DNA of 64,000 nucleotides from Streptomyces actinomycinicus. GTDB taxonomy: Bacteria > Actinomycetota > Actinomycetes > Streptomycetales > Streptomycetaceae. Shown here in pieces: positions 40,811 to 49,424 of this stretch. The number at the start of each line of letters is the position of its first letter. The first letter of the stretch is position 1. The notes below the pieces were generated by a model. It was not told the origin of the DNA and made no database searches. It saw only the letters and a list, made by a program, of their open reading frames with translations. Both the position numbers and the translations under genes were made by a program. The DNA lies in assembly GCF_016741775.1 (NCBI RefSeq), contig NZ_JAERRK010000018.1, positions 117,299-181,298 on the forward strand, read 5' to 3'.

Positions 40811-42172
40811 ATGACGAAGGCCGGAACCACCGTGGCGGCGGCCCCCGCTCCCGCACGCGCCGTGCGCCTGCCCCGGCGCCGGGGCGTCGAACTCGCCCTG
40901 CTCGTACTGGCCGTCCTGCTGTCGGTGTACGGCTACTGCGCGGTGGGGCTGGCCCGGACCGGCACCGTCCCGCCCGGCGCCGTCGGCTACGGTGCCGGAC
41001 TCGGTGTGCTCGCGCTGTTCGCCCACATCGCGGTCCGGATCCGGGCGCCGTACGCCGATCCGCTGCCGCTGCCCATCGGGGTGCTGCTCAACGGGCTCGG
41101 ACTGGTGCTGATCTACCGGCTGGACCTGGAGACGCCGGGCGACCGGGCGGCCCCCACCCAGCTGGTGTGGTCCACGCTGGGCGTGGGCCTGTTCATCGGG
41201 GTGGTGCTGGTGCTGCGCGACCACCGGGTGCTCCAGCGGTACTCGTACGTGTGCGTGGTGGCCGCCCTCGTCCTGCTGTTGCTGCCGATCCTGTTCCCGG
41301 CGGTCAACGGTGCCCGGATCTGGATCCGGATCGCCGGGTTCTCGATCCAGCCGGGCGAGTTCGCCAAGGTGCTGCTGGCCGTCTTCTTCGCCGCCTATCT
41401 GGCCGCCAACCGCAGCGCGCTCTCCCACACCGGACGGCGGCTGTGGCGGCTGCAGTTCCCGACCGGGCGGGTGCTCGGGCCGATCCTGACGATCTGGCTG
41501 CTGAGCGTGGGCGTGCTCGTGCTGGAGCGGGATCTGGGGACCTCGCTGCTGTTCTTCGGGCTGTTCGTGGTGCTGCTGTACGTGGCCACGGGGCGCACCG
41601 GCTGGATCGCGGTCGGGCTGGTCCTCGCCGTGCTCGGCGCCTTCGCCGTCGGGCGGCTGGAGCCGCACGTGGGCGGGCGGATCGAGGACTGGCTGCATCC
41701 GTTCGCCACGATCGAGGCCGGGCTCGGCCCCAACCAGCTGGCCCAGTCGCTGTTCGCCTTCGCCGCCGGCGGGGTCCTCGGGACCGGGCTCGGGCTCGGC
41801 CACTCCGTGCTGATCGGGTTCGCCACCAAGTCGGACTTCATCCTGGCGACGGCCGGGGAGGAGCTGGGCCTCGCGGGCCTCGCGGCGATCGTGCTGCTGT
41901 ACGCGCTGCTGGTGGAGCGCGGCTACCGGGCGGGGCTCGCGCTGCGCGAGCCGTTCGGGCGGCTCCTCGCGGTCGGGCTCGCCTCGATCGTGGCGCTCCA
42001 GGTGTTCGTGATCGCGGGCGGGGTCACCGGGCTGATCCCGCTGACCGGCATGGCCATGCCGTTCCTCGCCCAGGGCGGCTCCTCGGTGGTCACCAACTGG
42101 GCGATCGTGGCACTGCTGATCCGGATCAGCGACTCCGCACGCAGCCAGTACGACGGCGTGGAGGCACCGTGA
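40811..42172 (+). CDS. SEDS-family peptidoglycan glycosyltransferase (FtsW/RodA-like)
   Basis: A 453-residue protein with about 11 transmembrane helices. SEDS signatures are present: NGARIWIRIAGFSIQPGEFAK (cut), LERDLGTSLLFFG with the catalytic-type Asp, a long loop with GLGPNQLAQSLFAFAAGG, and TGMAMPFLAQGGSS near the C-terminus. It should polymerise glycan from lipid II together with the class B PBP encoded next. Streptomyces have several such pairs; this one is the non-essential, development-linked type by context only. The stop overlaps the first of a chain of mini-ORFs (GTGA). Confidence 0.9.
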   Translation: MTKAGTTVAAAPAPARAVRLPRRRGVELALLVLAVLLSVYGYCAVGLARTGTVPPGAVGYGAGLGVLALFAHIAVRIRAPYADPLPLPIGVLLNGLGLVLIYRLDLETPGDRAAPTQLVWSTLGVGLFIGVVLVLRDHRVLQRYSYVCVVAALVLLLLPILFPAVNGARIWIRIAGFSIQPGEFAKVLLAVFFAAYLAANRSALSHTGRRLWRLQFPTGRVLGPILTIWLLSVGVLVLERDLGTSLLFFGLFVVLLYVATGRTGWIAVGLVLAVLGAFAVGRLEPHVGGRIEDWLHPFATIEAGLGPNQLAQSLFAFAAGGVLGTGLGLGHSVLIGFATKSDFILATAGEELGLAGLAAIVLLYALLVERGYRAGLALREPFGRLLAVGLASIVALQVFVIAGGVTGLIPLTGMAMPFLAQGGSSVVTNWAIVALLIRISDSARSQYDGVEAP

Positions 42173-42201
42173 GCGAGCACGACGGCCGGGAAGCACCGTG
42201 A
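42169..42201 (+). CDS. 10-residue mini-ORF 1 linking SEDS and PBP genes
   Basis: GTG at 42169 overlaps the SEDS stop (GTGA) with GGAGG 5 bases upstream. It encodes VSEHDGREAP and ends in TGA overlapping the next GTG. It can pass ribosomes on from the SEDS gene. Probably a by-product of repeat expansion, but the arrangement is translatable. Confidence 0.45.
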   Translation: MSEHDGREAP

Positions 42202-42230
42202 CCGGGCGGAACCGCCGGGAGGCACCGTGA
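42198..42230 (+). CDS. 10-residue mini-ORF 2 linking SEDS and PBP genes
   Basis: GTG at 42198 overlaps the stop of mini-ORF 1. It encodes VTGRNRREAP and its TGA overlaps the GTG at 42227, the first PBP start. Ribosome site GGGAAG upstream. Same period and length as mini-ORF 1. Confidence 0.45.
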   Translation: MTGRNRREAP

Positions 42231-43804
42231 CCGAGGACGACGGCCGGCAGGCACCGGTGAGCGAACGGAACCGAGGCACCGTGACCGAGTGCGACGACCA
42301 GGAGGCCGTGACCGAGTACGGCGGCCTGCCCGACAGCGGACGGCCGATGGCCAGGTACATCCGGCACGCCTGTGTCTTCTGTGCGCTGCTGCTGGCGGCC
42401 CTGCTGGTCAACGCGACCCGGGTGCAGGTCGTCCGGTCGCGCGAGTACGACGCCAATCCCGCCAACCGCCGTGCGGCGATCGCCCGTTACGAGCAGCCGC
42501 GCGGCGACATCCTGGTGGGCGACGAGCCGGTCACCGGGTCCATGGACACCGGCGAGCAGCTGCGTCACGAACGCACCTACCGCAACGGCCCGTTGTACGC
42601 GCCGGTGACCGGCTTCGCGTCGCAGACGTACGGCACGACGTTCCTGGAGCACTCCGAGGACGCGTTGCTCTCCGGCACCGATCCGGTGCTGTCGCCGCTG
42701 CCGCTGTGGAACGACGTGACACGCACCCGGAACCGGGGCGGGGACGTCGTCACGACCCTGAACCGGCAGGCGCAGGAGGCCGCCTACCGGGGGCTCGCCG
42801 GGCGCAAGGGCGCGGTGGCCGCGATCGAGCCGGCCACGGGCCGGGTGCTCGCGCTGGTGACCAGCCCGTCGTACGACCCCGCAGAACTGTCCGGCAACAG
42901 CGAGGCGGTGGAGTCGGCGTGGGCCCGGCTCAACCACGACCCGGAGAAACCGATGCTCAACCGGGCGGTACGGCAGACCTACCCGCCGGGCTCGACGTTC
43001 AAGGTGGTGACCGCGGCGGCGGCACTGGACGCGGGTGTGGTCACGGACCTGGACGAGCGCACCGACTCCCCCGACCCCTACCGGCTGCCCGGCACCACGA
43101 CCCGGCTGACCAACGAGGGCGACGGCTGTGCCAACGCCTCGGTGCGGGACGCCTTCGAGTGGTCCTGCAACACGGTCTTCGCCAAGCTGGGCGTGGACGT
43201 CGGGGTGCAGGCCATGACGGACACGGCGCAGGCGTTCGGGTTCAACGACACCGGTCTGCGCATCCCGTTCGCCGTGTCGCCGAGCACCTTCGACACCCGG
43301 GTGGACAAGGCGCAGCTGGCGCTGTCCTCGATCGGCCAGTACAACACGCGGGCGACCCCGCTGCAGATGGCGATGGTCGCGGCGACGGTCGCGGACGGGG
43401 GTGTGCTGCACACGCCGTACCTGGTGGAGCGGACCACCCGGCACGGCGGCGAGACGGTCGCCGGCAGTGGGGTACGGCCGGGGCGGCAGGTGATGCGGCC
43501 GTCGACGGCGGCCCGGCTGAAGGAGCTGATGGCCGGCGTGGTCCGGGACGGCACCGGCACCCGGGCCGGCATCCGCGGCGCGCTGGTCGGCGGCAAGACC
43601 GGCACGGCCCAGCACGGCGTCGGCAACACCGGGGTTCCGTACGCCTGGTTCGTCTCCTGGGCGCAGACCGAGGACGCCCTGGAGCCCCAGGTGGCGGTCG
43701 CGGTGGTGGTGGAGGACGCCTCGGGCGACCGGGGTGAGATCAGCGGCGGCGGAAACGCGGCACCGATCGCGAAGGACGTGATGCGGGCGGTTCTCGGCGT
43801 GTGA
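42227..43804 (+). CDS. Class B penicillin-binding protein (transpeptidase)
   Basis: A 525-residue protein. Repeat-derived N-terminal 40 residues, one transmembrane helix (ACVFCALLLAALLVNATRV, about 48-66), then a short pedestal and a transpeptidase domain. Active-site motifs are STFK (PPGSTFKVV, near 258), SCN (WSCNTVF, near 308) and KTGT (GGKTGTAQ, near 452). Partner of the SEDS glycosyltransferase upstream; together they form a peptidoglycan synthase. Several in-frame GTGs (42227, 42257, 42281, 42308) are equally good starts. Inner-membrane enzyme facing out. Confidence 0.9.
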   Translation: MTEDDGRQAPVSERNRGTVTECDDQEAVTEYGGLPDSGRPMARYIRHACVFCALLLAALLVNATRVQVVRSREYDANPANRRAAIARYEQPRGDILVGDEPVTGSMDTGEQLRHERTYRNGPLYAPVTGFASQTYGTTFLEHSEDALLSGTDPVLSPLPLWNDVTRTRNRGGDVVTTLNRQAQEAAYRGLAGRKGAVAAIEPATGRVLALVTSPSYDPAELSGNSEAVESAWARLNHDPEKPMLNRAVRQTYPPGSTFKVVTAAAALDAGVVTDLDERTDSPDPYRLPGTTTRLTNEGDGCANASVRDAFEWSCNTVFAKLGVDVGVQAMTDTAQAFGFNDTGLRIPFAVSPSTFDTRVDKAQLALSSIGQYNTRATPLQMAMVAATVADGGVLHTPYLVERTTRHGGETVAGSGVRPGRQVMRPSTAARLKELMAGVVRDGTGTRAGIRGALVGGKTGTAQHGVGNTGVPYAWFVSWAQTEDALEPQVAVAVVVEDASGDRGEISGGGNAAPIAKDVMRAVLGV

Positions 43805-43842
43805 ACCGCCCGCGGGCCGGCTGCGGCAGCGGGCCGTGCCGG

Positions 43843-44703
43843 TCAGCCGATCGGCTGGAGCATCTCGTGGCGGACCTGGAGGGTGCTCCGGGCGGCCTTC
43901 TCCAGGTCGATGCCGGAGGGGTCCTTCGTGGAGCGGTCGACCTCGCCGACGATGGCGGCCGTGTTGCCGTCCGCCCAGGAGCAGACGGGGTAGGTCACGG
44001 TCACCAGGGACGCCTTCTGGGTGAGGACCTGGCAGGTGACGGTGGTGTCCGCGCCGGCCGGGGTGACGTCCTTCGCGGGCTCCTCGACCGTCACGCCGTC
44101 GGCCTCGGCGGCGCCCTTGAGCAGGTTGCGGCGGATGGAGGCCTCGTTCTTGAACCGGCCGTACATGCCGGACACGAGCAGCATGCTCTGCGAGCCGCCG
44201 TCGAGGCCGTAACGGCCGACGACGGCGTGCATGTCCTTGGCGTCCCAGGCGCCGTCGGCCTCCTTCTCGATCTTCTTGCCCTCGGTGGCGGAGGCGTCCT
44301 CGGCGAGCTTGTACCTGTCGTCGAGCAGGGTGTGCGGCAGGGCGAGCTTGTTCTTCGCCTCGGGGAAGCCGCTCCCGACCACCATTCCGAGCAGTACGAG
44401 GCCCACGACGACGAGCGTGACCACACCGCCCACGATCCCGAGCACCAGCCCGACCCGCCGCCTCTTGGGCGGCGGGGCCATGGGCGGCATGCCCCAGGCC
44501 GGGTACGGCTGCTGGGGGTGCGGCGTCTGCGGCGGGTACGGCTGGGCCGGGTAGGGCTGCTGGCCGTACGGGCCCGGGGCACCCGGGGCCTGCTGGCCGT
44601 ACGGGCCCGGGGCACCCGGGGCCTGCTGGCCGTACGGTCCCGGGGGCTGCTGGCCGTACGGGTTCTGCGGCTGGTTCGGGTACTGCGGCGGAGGCATGGA
44701 CAC
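43843..44703 (-). CDS. Pro/Gln-rich single-pass membrane protein
   Basis: A 286-residue protein. The N-terminal 75 residues are PYGQQ/PGAPG repeats, some encoded by an exact 39-bp duplication (about 44577-44654). One transmembrane helix (VGLVLGIVGGVVTLVVVGLVLL, about 84-105, cut in role) is followed by an extracytoplasmic domain with a Cys pair (TCQVLT and VCSWAD) and a YGLDGGSQSMLLVSGMYG core. This layout is common in Streptomyces. Function unknown. Start at GTG 44703 or ATG 44697. Confidence 0.75.
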   Translation of the reverse strand: MSMPPPQYPNQPQNPYGQQPPGPYGQQAPGAPGPYGQQAPGAPGPYGQQPYPAQPYPPQTPHPQQPYPAWGMPPMAPPPKRRRVGLVLGIVGGVVTLVVVGLVLLGMVVGSGFPEAKNKLALPHTLLDDRYKLAEDASATEGKKIEKEADGAWDAKDMHAVVGRYGLDGGSQSMLLVSGMYGRFKNEASIRRNLLKGAAEADGVTVEEPAKDVTPAGADTTVTCQVLTQKASLVTVTYPVCSWADGNTAAIVGEVDRSTKDPSGIDLEKAARSTLQVRHEMLQPIG

Positions 44704-44771
44704 GCCAGCACGCTACTGCACCCGGGTGAGCGGGCGGACCGCGCCCCGGGCGGGCCGGAACCCGCGGCCCG

Positions 44772-45881
44772 TCAGCCCTCCGCCGACCCCGACTCGATCG
44801 CGGCCTCCACCTCGGCCACCCGCTCCCGCTCCTCGGCGGCGAAGCGCTCGGCGTCCAACTGCTCGGCCAGCTCCTCGTCCTGGGCCATCAGCAGGTCCAG
44901 GCTGGAGTCGCCCATCTCGAGGACGCCCATGTCGACGTAGGCCTGCTGGAGCCGCTTGCCCCACAGGCCTATGTCCTTGACGCACGGGACGATGCGGCTG
45001 AACAGCAGTTTCCTGAAGAGCCGGAGGAACTCGGACCGCTCGCTCAGCGCCTCCGCCTCGGCCTTGGGGATACCGAAGTTCTCCAGCACCTCGACCCCGC
45101 GCAGCCGGTCGCGCATCAGGTAGCAGCCCTCGATGACGAACTCCTCGCGCTCGCGCAGTTCGGCATCGGTGAGCTGCTTGTAGTAGTCGCGCAGCGCCAT
45201 CCGGCCGAAGGCGACGTGCCGGGCCTCGTCCTGCATGACGTACGTCAGGATCTGCTTGGGCAGCGGCTTGTCCGTGGTGTCCCGGATCATGCCGAACGCG
45301 GCCAGCGCCAGGCCCTCGATCAGCACCTGCATCCCGAGGTAGGGCATGTCCCAGCGGCTGTCGCGCAGGGTGTCGCCGAGCAGGGACTGGAGGTTGTCGT
45401 TGATCGGGTAGACGAGACCCATCTTCTCGTGGAGGAACCGGCTGTAGATCTCGGCGTGCCGGGCCTCGTCCATGGTCTGGGTCGCCGAGTAGAACTTGGC
45501 GTCCAGGTCGGGCACCGACTCCACGATCCGCGCGGCGCAGACCATCGCGCCCTGCTCGCCGTGCAGGAACTGGCTGAACTGCCAGGAGGCGTAGTGCCGG
45601 CGCAGTTCCCCCTTGTCCTTCGCGGAGAGCTTGGCCCAGTGCCGGGTGCCGTAGAGGGACATGGCCTCCTCGGGCGTGCCGAGCGCGTCGTACGGGTCGA
45701 CCTCCAGCTCCCAGTCGATGCGGGTGTTCCCGTCCCACTGCTTGTCCTTGCCCTTCTGGTACAGGGCGAGCAGGCGGTCGCGTCCGTCGTCGTACTCCCA
45801 GCTGAACCGTGCCGCGCCGGCGGCGGGCACCTGCCAGGGGGAGTTTCCGGGGTCGTTGGCGTAGAGGTCCTGGGTCGGCAT
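44772..45881 (-). CDS. Ferritin-like diiron protein (R2/AurF-like)
   Basis: A 369-residue all-helical protein. Iron-ligand motifs appear as HGEQGAMV (near 107), DEARHAEI (near 138), EGLALAAFG (near 191) and DEARHVAF (near 220), the E/ExxH pattern of ferritin-like diiron oxygenases. The C-terminal 80 residues are acidic and coiled. The ATG at 45881 follows the conserved start better than the frame from 45917. It is divergent from a second diiron protein, and the two may share a promoter region with a TetR gene downstream. Confidence 0.8.
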   Translation of the reverse strand: MPTQDLYANDPGNSPWQVPAAGAARFSWEYDDGRDRLLALYQKGKDKQWDGNTRIDWELEVDPYDALGTPEEAMSLYGTRHWAKLSAKDKGELRRHYASWQFSQFLHGEQGAMVCAARIVESVPDLDAKFYSATQTMDEARHAEIYSRFLHEKMGLVYPINDNLQSLLGDTLRDSRWDMPYLGMQVLIEGLALAAFGMIRDTTDKPLPKQILTYVMQDEARHVAFGRMALRDYYKQLTDAELREREEFVIEGCYLMRDRLRGVEVLENFGIPKAEAEALSERSEFLRLFRKLLFSRIVPCVKDIGLWGKRLQQAYVDMGVLEMGDSSLDLLMAQDEELAEQLDAERFAAEERERVAEVEAAIESGSAEG

Positions 45882-46003
45882 ACCCCGCAGGCTCACACGT
45901 GGATGCCGGGTCAACAAGTCACGCCCAAGGGATTGACGACCTTGCTGACAAGCAGTCTTATAAGGGGAGGACGACTACCCCCGGGTAACGAGGTGAGGGA
46001 GCC
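45882..46003. promoter_or_regulatory. Divergent promoter region of the two diiron genes
   Basis: It contains TTGACGACCTTGCTGACAAG (45932-45951) and CTTATAAG (45956-45963). The near-palindrome CTTGCTGACAAG is a plausible TetR-type operator for the regulator encoded two genes on. Confidence 0.4.
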
Positions 46004-46942
46004 ATGACGACCCTGACGGAAGCGGACGCGCTGGACGGGCTGCGCGACGCGCTCGGCCTGCTCAAGGACCGGGAACAGGTGGCCGAACGGCTGCTCGTCT
46101 CTTCCGCCAAGCACTCCTTCGACCCGGACGAGGAGCTGGACTGGGACGCGCCCTTCGAGGAGGGCAAGTGGTTCTGGCCGCCGGAGCTGGTCTCGCTGTA
46201 CGGCACCCCGATGTGGAAGCGGATGAGCGAGGAACAGCGCATCCTGCTCTCGCAGCACGAGGCCGCAGCGCTGGCCTCGCTCGGCATCTGGTTCGAGATC
46301 ATCCTCATGCAGCTGCTCGTCCGGCACATCTACGACAAGGCGGCGACGAGCGCCCACGTGCGGTACGCGCTCACCGAGATAGAGGACGAGTGCCGGCACT
46401 CCAAGATGTTCGCCCGGCTGATCTCGCACGGCGGGACGCCCTGGTACCCGGTCAGCCGCGCCCACCTGAACCTGGGCCGCCTCTTCAAGACGATCTCGAC
46501 CACCCCCGGCTCCTTCACCGCCACGCTGCTCGGCGAGGAGGTCCTGGACTGGATGCAGCGGCTGACCTTCCCCGACGAGCGGGTCCAGCCGCTGATCCGG
46601 GGCGTCACGCGGATCCACGTGGTGGAGGAGGCACGGCACGTCCGGTACGCCCGCGAGGAGCTGCGGCGCCAGATGGTGACCGCCCCGAAGTGGTCCCAGG
46701 AGTTCACCCGGGTCACCTCCGGGGAGTTCGCCCGGATCTTCTCGGTCGCCTTCGTGAACCCCGAGGTGTACACCAATGTCGGCCTCGACAGGCGGGAGGC
46801 CATGGCGCAGGTGAAGGCGAGCGGGCACCGGCGGGAGGTCATGCAGTCGGGCGCGAAGCGGCTGACCGACTTCCTGGACGACATCGGTGTGCTGCGGGGG
46901 GTCGGCCGCCGGCTGTGGAGGTCGTCGGGACTGCTGGCCTGA
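46004..46942 (+). CDS. AurF-family diiron oxygenase-like protein
   Basis: A 312-residue protein resembling the AurF/p-aminobenzoate N-oxygenase family. Diiron ligands are suggested by QHEAAALAS (near 86), EIEDECRHSKMF (near 126), EEVLDWMQ (near 180) and VVEEARHVRYA (near 206). Such enzymes use a diiron centre to oxidise amines or lipids; the substrate here is unknown. ATG 46004 with AGGTGAGGGAG upstream. It precedes a TetR gene by 37 bases, probably one operon. Confidence 0.8.
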   Translation: MTTLTEADALDGLRDALGLLKDREQVAERLLVSSAKHSFDPDEELDWDAPFEEGKWFWPPELVSLYGTPMWKRMSEEQRILLSQHEAAALASLGIWFEIILMQLLVRHIYDKAATSAHVRYALTEIEDECRHSKMFARLISHGGTPWYPVSRAHLNLGRLFKTISTTPGSFTATLLGEEVLDWMQRLTFPDERVQPLIRGVTRIHVVEEARHVRYAREELRRQMVTAPKWSQEFTRVTSGEFARIFSVAFVNPEVYTNVGLDRREAMAQVKASGHRREVMQSGAKRLTDFLDDIGVLRGVGRRLWRSSGLLA

Positions 46943-46979
46943 GGCAGGGTGCGGGGGGTCGGCGATTAGGCTGACGGCC

Positions 46980-47633
46980 ATGACCCCGGCCACCCCCGCC
47001 TACCGTCGGCTCAGCGTCGAGGAGCGGCGCAGCCAGCTCCTCACCGCGGCCCTGTCCCTCTTCGCGCACCGCGCCCCCGAGGAGGTGTCCCTGGACGACG
47101 TGGCCGAGGCGGCCGGGGTGTCACGGCCGCTGGTGTACCGGTACTTCCCGGGCGGTAAGCAGCAGCTGTACGAGGCCGCGCTGCGGTCGGCCGCCGAAGT
47201 GCTGCAGCAGTGCTTCGACGAGCCCCACAGCGGTCCGCTGCTGCCCCGCCTGTCCCGCGTCCTGGAGCGCTACCTGGCCTTCGTGGACGGGCACGACACC
47301 GGATTCAGTGCGCTGCTCCAGGGCGGCAGCGTCGTGGAGACCTCCCGGACCACCGCGATCGTGGACGGGGTGCGCCGGTCCGCGGCCGAGCACATCTACC
47401 GGCATCTCGGCATCGCCGAGCCCGGCCCCCGGTTGCGCATGACCGTCCGGACGTGGATCACGGCCGTCGAGGCCGCCTCGCTCATCTGGCTGGACGAGGG
47501 CAAGCAGCCGCCGGTCGAGGAGCTGCGCGAGTGGCTGGTGGAGCAGTTCGTGGCCGTCCTCACGGTCACCGCGGGGCGTGATGCGCAGACCGCCGCGCTC
47601 GTCGGCACGCTCGCCGGGGATGGCCGAGACTGA
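46980..47633 (+). CDS. TetR-family transcriptional regulator
   Basis: A 217-residue protein. The N-terminal helix-turn-helix is at residues about 14-60 (RRSQLLTAALSLFAHRAPEEVSLDDVAEAAGVSRPLVYRYF, cut to its ends), and an all-helical ligand domain follows. It is directly downstream of the AurF-like gene, so it likely regulates the diiron pair through the 45.9-kb intergenic region. Ligand unknown. Confidence 0.88.
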   Translation: MTPATPAYRRLSVEERRSQLLTAALSLFAHRAPEEVSLDDVAEAAGVSRPLVYRYFPGGKQQLYEAALRSAAEVLQQCFDEPHSGPLLPRLSRVLERYLAFVDGHDTGFSALLQGGSVVETSRTTAIVDGVRRSAAEHIYRHLGIAEPGPRLRMTVRTWITAVEAASLIWLDEGKQPPVEELREWLVEQFVAVLTVTAGRDAQTAALVGTLAGDGRD

Positions 47634-47940
47634 ACCCGTGAAGAGTCAGGACACCCCCTTCGAGGGCGGCCCCATGGACGGGCGCGTACTGCCCGTACTG
47701 TGCGGCCCCACCGGGCACCCCCCGAAGACGTACCGCATCCCCGTCCCCGGTCCGGACGGCGGCCCGCCCACGATGCTCGTGTACCGCAGGGTGCCGCGCG
47801 GGCACAGCAGGCGGCTGGGGCTGATCCAGGGGTGGAAGTACCAGTACGACCCCGACGACCGCTCCGGCGGCCGGCTCAAGTGGCCCTGGTCGAAGCCCGA
47901 CGTCGCGCCGTCCGGCAAGCCGGATGACGCGAACGGGTGA
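47620..47940 (+). CDS. Small conserved Streptomyces protein
   Basis: A 106-residue protein overlapping the TetR end by 14 bases (ATG 47620; GTG 47638 is an alternative). It is Pro/Gly-rich and basic, with PFEGGPMDGRVLPVLCGPTG, cut, and a YRRVPRGHSRRLGL segment near residue 60. No known domain; family members of this length recur in Streptomyces with unknown role. Translational coupling to the regulator is possible. Confidence 0.65.
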   Translation: MAETEPVKSQDTPFEGGPMDGRVLPVLCGPTGHPPKTYRIPVPGPDGGPPTMLVYRRVPRGHSRRLGLIQGWKYQYDPDDRSGGRLKWPWSKPDVAPSGKPDDANG

Positions 47941-48011
47941 AAGCGCTGCGCCGAACCGCGCACAACTGCTCCACGACCGGCACCGACACGTCTGATTATC
48001 AGGTTGCGACC

Positions 48012-48032
48012 GGAGGCGGAGAGTCCGCCTCC
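48012..48032 (+). promoter_or_regulatory. Hairpin just upstream of the NlpC/P60 ribosome site
   Basis: GGAGGCGGA (48012-48020) pairs with TCCGCCTCC (48024-48032). It ends 9 bases before the GGAGGTGATG ribosome site. The TCCGCCTCC arm could also mask a GGAGG sequence, so it may tune translation or terminate upstream transcripts. Confidence 0.5.
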
Positions 48033-48052
48033 TCCGCACCGGAGGTGATGAC

Positions 48053-49093
48053 GTGTCAGGAAGGCTTCTGCGCCTGGCCTGTACGGCCGCGGTGGCGGCC
48101 CAGGCCGTCCTCGCGCCCGTAACCGCAGCGGCCGCACCGGAACCGCGGCGGTCCGTGGCCGAGCTGCTGACGGATCTTCAGCAGCTGTACCGGCAGACCG
48201 AACAGGCCACCGAGACCTACAACGCCACCACGGAGGAGCTGAAGCGGCAGCAGACCGAGGTGGACCGGCTCGACGGCGAGCTGGCCCGCGCCCGGCTCAC
48301 CCTCCAGGCCGGCCGCACCGACGCCGGCCGGCTGGCCCGGCAGCAGTACCAGAACAGCGGCGGCCTCGGCCCCTACGTCCGCCTGCTCCTCGCCCCCGAC
48401 CCGCAGCACGCGCTGGACGAGGGGCACGTCATCGGCGAGCTGGCGCGCGAGCATGCCCGGACCGTGGCCCGCCTGGCCGCCACGGAGAAGCGCAAGGACG
48501 CCCTGGCCCGCAAGGCCCGCAAGGCCCTCGACACCCAGCAGAGCCTGGCCGGCCGGCAGAAGGCCCAGCGCGACGACGTCCGGGGCCGGCTGGCCGACGT
48601 GGAACGCCTGCTGGCCACACTCACCCCGGACCAGCTCGCGGCCGTGGCCCGGCTGGAACAGCAGGGGGTCACCACGGCGCAGCAGCGCCTGACCACCGCC
48701 GGCGCGCTGCCCGCCGACCGCCCCGCCTCACCGGCGGGCGACCGCGCCGTCCGCTACGCCATGGACCAGCTCGGCAAGCCGTACGCGTGGGGCGAGGAGG
48801 GTCCGGACGCGTACGACTGCTCGGGCCTGACGTCGCAGGCGTGGTCGCACGCGGGCACACCGATCCCACGGACCAGCCAGGAGCAGTGGGACCGGCTGCC
48901 GAAGGTGCCGCTGAACCAGCTACGGCCGGGCGACCTGGTGGTGTACTTCCCCGAGGCGACGCACGTGGCGATGTACGTGGGGGGCGGGAACGTCGTGCAG
49001 GCGCCGAGACCGGGCGAGAAGGTGACGGTGTCACCTCTCGCGTCCTATCCGGTGCTCGGCGCCGTGCGTCCCGACACGGGCAAGCGGCTCTAG
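48053..49093 (+). CDS. Secreted NlpC/P60 peptidoglycan hydrolase
   Basis: A 346-residue RipA-like protein. Signal peptide residues 1-28 (ACTAAVAAQAVLAPVTAAAA). A long coiled-coil region covers residues about 35-210. The C-terminal NlpC/P60 domain has the catalytic Cys in YDCSGLTSQAW (near 262), His in ATHVAMYVGGG (near 310) and the third polar residue near 322 (NVVQAPRP). It should cleave stem peptides outside the membrane during growth or sporulation. GTG 48053 with GGAGG upstream. Confidence 0.9.
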   Translation: MSGRLLRLACTAAVAAQAVLAPVTAAAAPEPRRSVAELLTDLQQLYRQTEQATETYNATTEELKRQQTEVDRLDGELARARLTLQAGRTDAGRLARQQYQNSGGLGPYVRLLLAPDPQHALDEGHVIGELAREHARTVARLAATEKRKDALARKARKALDTQQSLAGRQKAQRDDVRGRLADVERLLATLTPDQLAAVARLEQQGVTTAQQRLTTAGALPADRPASPAGDRAVRYAMDQLGKPYAWGEEGPDAYDCSGLTSQAWSHAGTPIPRTSQEQWDRLPKVPLNQLRPGDLVVYFPEATHVAMYVGGGNVVQAPRPGEKVTVSPLASYPVLGAVRPDTGKRL

Positions 49094-49424
49094 TCCTTGC
49101 GGTACTTCTCGGCCGCGCCCGTGTGGAACCCTTCCTACCGGAGGCGCAGGGACCTCCGACGTCACGCCCCGGGGACGTGGGGCCTTGGCATACTCGCGAT
49201 CGCCGTCCGGGTTCGCTCCTGGCTGCTCGGCATGAGGTGCTGTACGGGAAGGCGTAGAGTCGCGGTTGGGGATTCATGGACTCGATCGTGTCCGGGTCCG
49301 CCCCAGGGCCGGCAGTGATCATGCTGGTCATAATGGCGTCGAGGCCGGGCAACACCGCTGGTGACTGCCGTGGTACGACGACAGTACACACCTCGGAGGC
49401 GGTCAGCGGGGAGAGGGCAGGACG
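49094..49424. other. Gene-free stretch
   Basis: No supported gene, repeat or hairpin was seen between the hydrolase and the 168-residue hypothetical gene. It presumably contains the latter's promoter. Confidence 0.4.

Larger units (their letters stand above)
42160..42322 (+). repeat. 29/30-bp repeat units carrying ribosome site plus GTG start
   Basis: GGAGGCACCGTGACCGAG-type units start their GTG at 42169, 42198, 42227, 42257, 42281 and 42308. The first three are exactly 29 bp apart. Each unit contains a Shine-Dalgarno-like GAGG or GAAG and a GTG, so start signals have been duplicated at the SEDS/PBP junction. Confidence 0.8.

Noticed and set aside
40346..43615. A 1089-codon open frame on the minus strand opposite the SEDS and PBP genes
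   Set aside because: It is Arg/Gln/Pro/Gly-rich with no domain and exactly mirrors two well-recognised genes; long antisense frames arise from third-position G+C bias.
44772..47633. Part of a secondary-metabolite gene cluster because of the AurF-like gene
   Set aside because: No PKS, NRPS, terpene or tailoring genes surround it; the neighbours are cell-wall and signalling genes.
47984..48052. ydaO-type (c-di-AMP) riboswitch ahead of the NlpC/P60 gene
   Set aside because: The leader is too short and lacks the conserved ydaO core; only a simple hairpin is visible.
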